Source: Sphingobacteriales bacterium
Lineage (GTDB): Bacteria; Bacteroidota; Bacteroidia; Sphingobacteriales; Sphingobacteriaceae
Assembly (NCBI GenBank): GCA_015655115.1
Contig: JAATFQ010000048.1
Span: 1-60,079, forward strand
DNA length: 60,079 nt
Reading direction: 5' to 3'
Position 1 is the stretch's first letter; every line of letters starts with the position of its first letter. Positions 52,940 to 60,079 of the stretch are shown piece by piece. The notes under the pieces are model-generated. The model searched no databases, had not been told where the DNA came from, and saw only the letters and a list, made by a program, of their open reading frames with translations. The position numbers and the translations under genes were made by a program.

Positions 52940-54049
52940 ATGAATAAATCAATTATTTCCATACTGCTGCTGTTGCCATTTATGGCGGCAGCACAAAAAA
53001 GCTATACCATATCCGGTAATATTTCAGGTCTTAAAGAACCTGCTAAGGCCTATCTGACTACCATACAAGGTGGCAAATGGATAGATAAAGACTCGGTGGT
53101 TGTTAAAAACGGCAAATTCCAGTTTCAGGGAACAGTAGATATGCCAGAGCCAGCCCTCATTGCCTTAAAGCGTGACAAATCACCACAGGGCAAATCCGAA
53201 AGAGACTACTTATCACTTTTTTTGGAAAACTCCAGGATTACGATCACCGCAAAAGACTCTCTTAAAAATGGGGTTGTCACCGGTTCTGTATCCGACAAGG
53301 GAGACCGCGAACTGGAGGCAAGTATTAAGCCGTTAACGAATACGATTATCAGCCTTAATAATCAATTTAGGGGGAAACCTAAAGATGAGGCATGGAAAAA
53401 GGCATCCGACAGTGTTACCAGACTCGTAGCTGAGATCAAGAATATCAGGATTAGGTTTGTAGAATCACACCTGGATTCATTTATAGGATTATATGTATTT
53501 AATCAGGATGTTCTGGATAGTAAATTTGATCCTGCAAAAGTGGAGCCATTGTTTCATCAGTTCTCAGCAGCATTGAAATCATCGGAACTTGGCAAGCGTA
53601 CTCTGGAAAAAATTGAGATTGGAAAAAGGCGTCAGACAGGTATAAAGGCTACAGACTTTACACAGACTGACCTTAATGGTAAACCATTTACGCTTTCATC
53701 GTTAAGAGGCAAGTATGTGCTGGTAGATTTTTGGGCCAGCTGGTGTGGACCATGCCGTGCTGAAAATCCTAACCTCGTTAAGGCGTATAATCAGCTGAAA
53801 GGTAAAAACTTTGAAGTAGTGGGTGTATCGCTGGATCAGGGTAAACCTGCCTGGGAAAATGCGGTAAAAACCGATGGACTGCCATGGATTCATGTGTGTG
53901 ACCTGAAAGGATGGAAAAATGAGGTAGCGGTAATGTATGGCATTAACTCTGTTCCGCAAAACCTGCTGATTAATCCTGAAGGTGTGATTATCGCAAAGAA
54001 TCTCAGGGGAGAGGACGTGATGGAGAAAATCGCAGCTTTTATGAAGTAA
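52940..54049 (+). CDS. TlpA-like thioredoxin with DUF4369 N-terminal domain, copy 2
   Basis: A 369-residue paralogue of the previous gene from the ATG at 52940; an in-frame TTG start at 52847 would include a hairpin arm and is rejected. It has a signal peptide ending near MAAAQ, a DUF4369 domain (YTISGNISGLKEPAKAYLTT, KFQFQGTVDMPEPALIAL), a linker, and a thioredoxin fold with WCGPC (Cys269, Cys272) and NSVPQNLLINPEG. The active-site dipeptide is Gly-Pro here against Lys-Pro in copy 1, which implies different redox potentials. It is probably the last gene of the locus. Confidence 0.92.
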   Translation: MNKSIISILLLLPFMAAAQKSYTISGNISGLKEPAKAYLTTIQGGKWIDKDSVVVKNGKFQFQGTVDMPEPALIALKRDKSPQGKSERDYLSLFLENSRITITAKDSLKNGVVTGSVSDKGDRELEASIKPLTNTIISLNNQFRGKPKDEAWKKASDSVTRLVAEIKNIRIRFVESHLDSFIGLYVFNQDVLDSKFDPAKVEPLFHQFSAALKSSELGKRTLEKIEIGKRRQTGIKATDFTQTDLNGKPFTLSSLRGKYVLVDFWASWCGPCRAENPNLVKAYNQLKGKNFEVVGVSLDQGKPAWENAVKTDGLPWIHVCDLKGWKNEVAVMYGINSVPQNLLINPEGVIIAKNLRGEDVMEKIAAFMK

Positions 54050-54157
54050 AATATTAATCCTGGCAAGAAGATGCCGGGCTTAATCAAAAAAGTACAACCC
54101 TTCGATTGATAATAGATTAGGAGGCAATAGTATGAAATTATATGGTTAAGATTGCCA

Positions 54158-54193
54158 AGGAAGTCGTATCACTTTTCTTTGATATGACTTCCT
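54158..54193. terminator. Hairpin between convergent genes
   Basis: Arms 54158-54171 and 54180-54193 pair in 13 of 14 positions around a pyrimidine-rich loop. It lies between the TlpA-like gene and the minus-strand hydrolase, in a 250-nt spacer without other genes. Confidence 0.6.
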
Positions 54194-54299
54194 GTTTAGC
54201 ATGGACAATTTTCTGCTGTATGTAAAGAAATAATAAGCGAAAGGAAGAGATAGTATAGTGGAGAAGACATAGTATACAGGAATTTTGGAACGGAATAAA

Positions 54300-55694
54300 T
54301 TAAAGGCTCTTCTCCAATTTTGCTATTATATTTTTTGCATTCTGGCTGTCGGGACTCAATTTTAATGATTTTTTGTAATTGATCATTGCATTTGCCTTAT
54401 CTCCTTGTTTATAATAAGCTTCTCCTAAACTGTCGTATACATTGCCATCTTTTGGGAAAAGCAATGTATTGTGCTTAAAAATTGCTGTTGCGTCTGTGAT
54501 TCTGCCATTCTCCAGTAAATAATAACCGACCTCATTCAGGGTGGCCGACTGATTAAACCCGTATTCTTTCGGATCTTCCAGCTTTAAGGTGTTGAATAAA
54601 CTAAGTATCTGTCTGGCACTCATGGTGTCCAGTTGCTTTTTATTTTCATTGAGAAATGATTTTACAGGCATGTCATATGGTTTCCCATCCAGTATTGCTT
54701 GTAAAGCATCATTTAAAGTGTAAACATTATTTTGTTTATTATTGCTTAGTAAGATGATTGTACGGCCTTTATTGAAATCAGCGTCCAGTAAAGCCTGATA
54801 GTTTGCATTCATGCCGTCATGCACATGGGTTTTTAAAATGTTTCCTTCCATGGTGCCATGTCCCAGTCCGGCTTGCTCGTCCGGACCGAAAGGATAAAGA
54901 ATCTTCCTCGTTGATTCCGGGCTAATTAATTTATATTCTGCAATTACATCAGACCATTTCTTGAAATCATCAGTTGTTACGGCTACCCATCCCGTAATCG
55001 GATAAAACATTGTATCCTGCTTCCCGTTATTGTTATACGATTTTGCTACCAAAGGATCCTGATCCGTAGGATCAACCAACGAAGCATTCATCCCGGCAGG
55101 AATTAATATGTTCTGCTGTACGAAATCATTAAATGCCATTCCACTTACTTTAGCTATAATTGCTTTTTGTAAAAAGTTATTGTTGTTGTTATAGGCATAG
55201 TGCGTACCGGGTTCAGCATCCAGTTTTTCCAGCTTTTGCAGTGCTTTCCAGTTATCTGCATCACCATTTACTGTTTTCCAGTTCAGATCGGGCAGGCCAC
55301 TGGTATATTGAAGCAGGTTTTTAATGGAAACCATGTCCGACCATGCAGGCAAGCCTGCGATATATTTAGATACTTTATCCTCCAGATTCAGTTTTCCCTG
55401 CTCTTTCAACATCATAATCCCCACCGCACTAAACTCTTTGGCGATTGAACCAATATGAAAACGGTACTGATCTGTCAGTGGTACCTGTTTTGTTGCATCG
55501 ATAAAGCCCAATGATTTTTTATAAATTACTTTATTATGCTCTAGTACTTCAATGTTACCGCTAAAAAGGCCAAACTGGTGTGCCCTTTGCATATAGGAAT
55601 CAATTTTCTTAGCTTCTTGTGCTGCCGCCATATTAAGGGTTAATATACCAGGCATTAAAATTAGCAGCGTTCTCTTTGTAATATAGATTAGCAT
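54300..55694 (-). CDS. Beta-lactamase-family serine hydrolase with C-terminal TPR repeats
   Basis: This 464-residue exported protein has a signal peptide ending near MAAAQ. The N-terminal class C/DD-peptidase-like domain (about 30-340) has the SxxK motif GSIAKEF (Ser83, Lys86), the second motif Tyr-x-Asn in HYAYNNNN, and GLGHGTMEG as the likely third motif. The C-terminal part (about 390-460) has TPR repeats (VGYYLLENGRITDATAIF, AYYKQGDKANAMINYKKSLKLSPD). Members include esterases, D-amino-acid peptidases and transpeptidase relatives; true beta-lactamase activity is not implied. It is a periplasmic enzyme of unknown substrate. The AraC regulator lies upstream on the same strand (71 nt). Confidence 0.9.
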   Translation of the reverse strand: MLIYITKRTLLILMPGILTLNMAAAQEAKKIDSYMQRAHQFGLFSGNIEVLEHNKVIYKKSLGFIDATKQVPLTDQYRFHIGSIAKEFSAVGIMMLKEQGKLNLEDKVSKYIAGLPAWSDMVSIKNLLQYTSGLPDLNWKTVNGDADNWKALQKLEKLDAEPGTHYAYNNNNNFLQKAIIAKVSGMAFNDFVQQNILIPAGMNASLVDPTDQDPLVAKSYNNNGKQDTMFYPITGWVAVTTDDFKKWSDVIAEYKLISPESTRKILYPFGPDEQAGLGHGTMEGNILKTHVHDGMNANYQALLDADFNKGRTIILLSNNKQNNVYTLNDALQAILDGKPYDMPVKSFLNENKKQLDTMSARQILSLFNTLKLEDPKEYGFNQSATLNEVGYYLLENGRITDATAIFKHNTLLFPKDGNVYDSLGEAYYKQGDKANAMINYKKSLKLSPDSQNAKNIIAKLEKSL

Positions 55695-55765
55695 CTTTCT
55701 GAGGTTTGTTATATTAAGACTGCCAGAATGCGTTTGTGTTACATAGGGAGACCTCTAACTATATA

Positions 55766-56587
55766 TCAGGTTGGGTCATGCCACAATTCAGTAGGAGCCT
55801 TGCCGAATTTCTTTTTAAAGGAATGAGAGAAATGCGATAGGCTTTCAAATCCAAGGTCGAGATAGATGGCAGATGGTTTTCTGTTCTTTTTTTCTATCAA
55901 ATGGCGGGCTTCCATCAGTCGCTTGTCCTGTAACCAGGCTCTTGGTGCCATATCGAATATTTTTTGAAAGTCGCGTTTAAACCCAGCGAGACTTCTTCCA
56001 GTAAGTCGCGCAAACTTTTCAACAGGGATATTAAAATGAAAATTGCTGAGCATGAACTTTTCCAGGTCCATTTTATAAGGCTCAGAAAATTCGAATAGAA
56101 AATCCCTGAGTTCAGGCTTTGTGTACAGCAGCAATAGTACAGCCTCTTTCACTTTTAACATGCCTACCGCATTAGTTAGTTTTTCTTCGGAATGGTGCAC
56201 ATAAGGTATTACAGATTTAAAGAACGCACGGAGAAGATCACTTGCGGGAATAAGTATATTAGTAGGCCCGGTGTATTTTTCTGCTATTTCTATTTGCTCT
56301 TCCAGCGCAATCTGCCTGAGCAAATCTTCTTTCAAGCAAATGACGATAGTTTGATAATCCTCACCATCTAACGGTGTCTTAGTGAGTTCTCCCAGTTGAT
56401 TTCTGCGAATGAGTAACATTTCTCCTTGTTCCATTGAGAACCTTTCGCTGGCAGTTTCCATTGTAAAACGACCTGAAACCTGCATTACCAGGATATTGTG
56501 TTCCAAAAATGCTACTTTCTCCTTTCTTAAGGCAGAGTAATAGGAGTAAAAAAGTACTCCAGGGATAACTTCTTTTGGATTTATCAT
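55766..56587 (-). CDS. AraC-family transcriptional regulator
   Basis: This 273-residue protein has an N-terminal ligand-binding cupin-like part (about 1-150: VIPGVLFYSYYSALRKEKVAFLEHNILVMQVSG, MEQGEMLLIRRNQ) and a C-terminal AraC double helix-turn-helix (about 175-273: FHFNIPVEKFARLTGRSLAGFKRDFQKIFDMAPRAWLQDKRL, PSAIYLDLGFESLSHFSHSFKKKFGKAP). It stands upstream of the serine hydrolase and downstream of the aldo/keto reductase genes on the same strand, and could regulate either. The inducer is unknown. Confidence 0.9.
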   Translation of the reverse strand: MINPKEVIPGVLFYSYYSALRKEKVAFLEHNILVMQVSGRFTMETASERFSMEQGEMLLIRRNQLGELTKTPLDGEDYQTIVICLKEDLLRQIALEEQIEIAEKYTGPTNILIPASDLLRAFFKSVIPYVHHSEEKLTNAVGMLKVKEAVLLLLYTKPELRDFLFEFSEPYKMDLEKFMLSNFHFNIPVEKFARLTGRSLAGFKRDFQKIFDMAPRAWLQDKRLMEARHLIEKKNRKPSAIYLDLGFESLSHFSHSFKKKFGKAPTELWHDPT

Positions 56588-56657
56588 TAAGTAAAGATAT
56601 AAAATAGGCGGGGCTTATATTGGTCATTGTGCGATAGCCAATTATAAGCCCTAACTA

Positions 56658-57629
56658 TTAACGTTGCAGGTATGTACCGCCAAGTATTGCCCCCGAAGCA
56701 AAATTCGTATTCAGGATATTCAATTCAGCAGCACTGAACGCTATTTCCATTGCCTGTATATTTTCCGGCAGGCGGGATCTGCGGCTCATGCTTACCAGTG
56801 GCATGATATGATCACCCTGTGCATTTACCCATGCAATTGCCAGTTGGGTAGGTGTGAATCCTTTTTCCCTGGCCATAGCCTTAAGCACTTCAACTTTCTC
56901 AAGGTTTTTGATCAGGTTCTCTCCCTGAAAACGTGAGAAGTGGCTGTGGTAGTCATCAGCTGCCAGAGGTGCTTTCATTTCACCGGTAAGCAATCCTTCG
57001 GCAGTATTGGCAAATGCGACTACGCCTACGCCCAACTCTTTTGCTGTAGGAAGCAGGTCGCTTTCTATCTGGCGATCGGCTAAGGAATAGCCTATTTCCA
57101 ATGCTGTTATGGGGTGTATGCTATTAGCCTTGCGCAGTTGATCTGCCGTGATTTCAGAAACACCGAGATAACGTACCTTCCCTTCTTTAATCAGGTCGGC
57201 AACAGTTCCAATCACGTCTTCCATCGGAACGCTGTTATCCAATCTGCAGGGTTGATAGAGATCAATGGTATCTATACCCAATCGTACTAAAGAATAGTTG
57301 ATGAAGTTCTTAATAGCATTCGGGTGCAAATCGAGTCCTACCCATTGACCGTTGTGGAAAATGGCCCCGAATTTGACACTGATGAAAGCATCGTCCCTTC
57401 GTCCTTTGATCGCTTTGCCTACAAGCAGTTCGTTGTGGCCAGCACCATAAAAGTCACCCGTATTCAAAAAATTTATGCCGCTATCCAATGCTGACTGAAT
57501 GGTAGCGATACTTTCCTTTTCATCATTTACCGGGCCTCCCCAAACTGAGGACATGCGCATGCAGCCTAGTCCAAGTTTAGATACCAATGGGCCGTTTTCG
57601 CCAAGATTTATTTTTGTTATTGTTGTCAT
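56658..57629 (-). CDS. Aldo/keto reductase with unusual active-site residue, copy 1
   Basis: A 323-residue AKR barrel from the ATG at 57629. It has the opening LGLGCMRMSSVWGG, the Asp/Tyr block NTGDFYGAGHNE, the Lys in ISVKFGA, and NADPH-binding LGVSEITADQLRKA and PLVSMSRRSRLPEN. The catalytic His region reads IDLYQPCRLDNSVPMEDV, where the paralogue at 57.8 kb has [18 protein letters not shown]. Thus the usual tetrad His is replaced by Cys, which may change activity. It is a cytoplasmic NADPH oxidoreductase of unknown substrate. An in-frame TTG upstream is not favoured. Confidence 0.92.
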   Translation of the reverse strand: MTTITKINLGENGPLVSKLGLGCMRMSSVWGGPVNDEKESIATIQSALDSGINFLNTGDFYGAGHNELLVGKAIKGRRDDAFISVKFGAIFHNGQWVGLDLHPNAIKNFINYSLVRLGIDTIDLYQPCRLDNSVPMEDVIGTVADLIKEGKVRYLGVSEITADQLRKANSIHPITALEIGYSLADRQIESDLLPTAKELGVGVVAFANTAEGLLTGEMKAPLAADDYHSHFSRFQGENLIKNLEKVEVLKAMAREKGFTPTQLAIAWVNAQGDHIMPLVSMSRRSRLPENIQAMEIAFSAAELNILNTNFASGAILGGTYLQR

Positions 57630-57767
57630 CGCTGTTATGTTAAACAATTAATTATACAAAGATGAACCTAATATTCAATAGCGGATTTCTTCAATGGCTC
57701 AATTTACTTGTCTGAGTGGCTCGGTTTGGGCCTTGATTTTCCATGTTTAATAGATTAATGTTATTTT

Positions 57768-58799
<1,032 letters not shown>

Positions 58800-58910
58800 C
58801 TATTTTGCGGCTGCTTGTTATACCAATTACTGAATTACCTACCATAATTACTGATCGGGTAAAAACAAGTCAGGTATAACTTATATTTGAATAAGATAAA
58901 AGAAAAGCAT

Positions 58911-59807
58911 ATGGAAAATGTAGTTAGGATCGATACAATCGGACAGTACAATACGATGAACAATAATGAAACCTTGCATCCGCTGGTAAACATTGTTGAC
59001 CTCTCCAAGGCAGATCAAAGGTTGAACCGCAAGTCTAATTACGGCTTCTATGCTGTATTTCTTAAAGAGATTAAATGTGGCGACCTGCACTACGGGTGTA
59101 ACTATTACGATTACGAAGAAGGCACTTTAGTCTTTGTTGGCCCCGGACAAGTGATCGGTGTAGAAAACAATGGCGAGTATTATCAGCCGAAAGGCCAGGC
59201 GCTAGTATTTCATCCCGACCTGCTCAAAGGCACTTCACTTGGCCGTCATATTGCTGACTATAATTTCTTTTCTTATGAAGTACATGAGGCACTTCACTTA
59301 TCTGAAAGCGAACGGAAGATCATTTTTGACTGCTATGATAAGATCAGGCATGAACTGGAACGGGGAATCGATAAGCATAGTAAAATATTGATAACAAGTA
59401 ATATCGAGCTATTGCTTAACTATTGTGTCCGTTTTTATGACCGTCAATTCATTACACGCGACAATGTAAACAAAGGATTATTGCAAAAATTTGAGGAAAT
59501 GCTGAATAGCTATTTCAATTCTGATAAACCTAAAGAGATCGGTTTGCCTTCCGTAGGTTATTGTGCAGATCAGTTAAACCTCTCAGCGAATTACTTCGGC
59601 GACCTGATCAAGAAGGAAACCGGCAAATCTCCGCAGGAATATATTCAATTGAAAACAATGGACATTGCCAAGGAGAAAATATTCGACACTACTAAGTCGG
59701 TAAGTGAGATTGCCTATGAGCTGGGCTTCAAATATCCTCAGCATTTTACACGATCATTTAAGCAACACGTAGGGTATTCACCAAATGAATACCGAATGCT
59801 TAATTAG
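58911..59807 (+). CDS. AraC-family transcriptional regulator
   Basis: A 298-residue regulator from the ATG at 58911; an in-frame TTG at 58887 is less likely. The N-terminal half is a cupin-like sensor (about 25-160: GFYAVFLKEIKCGDLHYGCNYYDYEEGTLVFVGPGQVIG). The C-terminal part is an AraC DNA-binding domain (about 205-298: LPSVGYCADQLNLSANYFGDLIKKETGKSPQEYIQ, KSVSEIAYELGFKYPQHFTRSFKQHVGYSPNEYR). It is divergent from aldo/keto reductase copy 2, a layout in which the regulator commonly controls the reductase. The inducer is unknown. Confidence 0.92.
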   Translation: MENVVRIDTIGQYNTMNNNETLHPLVNIVDLSKADQRLNRKSNYGFYAVFLKEIKCGDLHYGCNYYDYEEGTLVFVGPGQVIGVENNGEYYQPKGQALVFHPDLLKGTSLGRHIADYNFFSYEVHEALHLSESERKIIFDCYDKIRHELERGIDKHSKILITSNIELLLNYCVRFYDRQFITRDNVNKGLLQKFEEMLNSYFNSDKPKEIGLPSVGYCADQLNLSANYFGDLIKKETGKSPQEYIQLKTMDIAKEKIFDTTKSVSEIAYELGFKYPQHFTRSFKQHVGYSPNEYRMLN

Positions 59808-59914
59808 TACCCCGGTGTTTAAAAAAATCCGTATTGCTATATAGACCATTGATTTATTCCTTATGATTGGAACAATTAGTAGACAGTAGTATTAATTAGG
59901 TTAGTATATTAGAG

Positions 59915-60079
59915 TGATGACAGCTTCATAACGTTTATAAACAAATATATCCTGATGAAACCATCATGATTTTTCAAATCACACAACGAAATGAATATAA
60001 AATCATGATAGCTTCATGACCATTAAAAAACAAATATATCCTGATGAAACCATCATGATTTTTCAAATCACACAACGAA
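59915..60079 (+). repeat. Tandem array of the conserved hairpin element at the right edge
   Basis: The 50-nt segment 59941-59990 recurs exactly at 60030-60079, a period of 89 nt. The full unit has arms 59953-59973 and 59999-60019 with perfect core ATCATGATTTT/AAAATCATGAT. The loop motif at 59979-59997 reads TCACACAACGAAATGAATA. GCTTCATGACC and ATTAAAAAAC follow. A right-half copy lies at 59915-59930 and the next unit is cut by the window end. 59808-59914 holds no gene. Confidence 0.85.

Noticed and set aside
54119..54149. AGGAGG followed 7 nt later by a 5-codon frame (MKLYG) in the spacer between convergent genes
   Set aside because: Too short to be a gene; Bacteroidota rarely rely on Shine-Dalgarno sites, and nothing nearby would need a leader peptide.
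59915..60079. CRISPR-like array, suggested by a repeated block at regular spacing
   Set aside because: Repeat blocks are 50 nt or more with an 89-nt period, the intervening sequence is part of the same hairpin unit, and no cas gene is present.

Overview
The window comes from a Bacteroidota chromosome. It most resembles a Sphingobacteriaceae member (Pedobacter or Mucilaginibacter type): it has SusC/SusD pairs, PKD lipoproteins, an ECF sigma/FecR cassette, A-rich leaders without Shine-Dalgarno sites, and many secreted CAZymes. Nothing in the sequence fixes the genus. No rRNA, tRNA, CRISPR array, phage or transposase gene was seen. All family names come from reading the proteins, not from a database search. 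|| Layout. (A) 1-5482, plus strand: the tail of a beta-glucan utilisation locus, with a SusD cut by the window edge, two PKD lipoproteins and two GH16 enzymes, closed by a bidirectional terminator. (B) 5532-7676, minus strand: a GntR/LacI-type regulator and a GH43-like enzyme. (C) 8309-24300, plus strand: a rhamnogalacturonan-I (RG-I) degradation operon with PL11 lyase, GH2, two CE12 acetylesterases, a second GH2, GH105, GH31, L-rhamnose mutarotase and GH106. PL11 cuts the backbone, CE12 removes acetyls, GH105 removes the unsaturated galacturonate, GH106 frees rhamnose, RhaM interconverts its anomers and the GH2 enzymes trim side chains. Two decayed CAZyme remnants lie in its spacers: a GH95-like N-terminus (8089-8308) and a GH115-like C-terminal domain with an in-frame stop (18512-18742). 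(D) 24432-29794, minus strand: a SusC/SusD pair convergent with the RG-I operon. (E) 30370-35172: a GH43 endo-arabinanase, an AraC regulator with a sugar-sensing domain, and a divergent enolase-superfamily dehydratase/SDR pair. (F) 35192-38167: a small membrane protein, a double PRC-barrel protein, a secreted protein of unknown function and an ABM-type monooxygenase. (G) 38651-41796: a histidine kinase, a CheY-like regulator and a receiver-PAS-kinase. (H) 41890-42780: a DUF1080 protein. (I) 43358-54049: ECF sigma, FecR, SusC with STN domain, SusD, a DUF1735/F5-8C-like lipoprotein and two TlpA-like thioredoxins, with no CAZyme. (J) 54300-59807: a serine beta-lactamase-like hydrolase with TPRs, two aldo/keto reductases and two AraC regulators. 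|| The most unusual signal is a family of about 70-90 nt hairpin elements at four loci: the susC-susD spacer near 26.4 kb, upstream of the DUF1080 gene near 42.8 kb, the spacer after susD near 50.6 kb, and a tandem array at the right edge. The stem sequence differs at every locus while base pairing is kept. A 19-nt loop motif (roughly TTACAAACNRNAATGAATA) and the flanks are conserved. At the three loci with a following gene, the element lies in sense just before the start codon. This pattern suggests a structured RNA leader or a REP-like mobile DNA element, and I do not recognise it as a named family.
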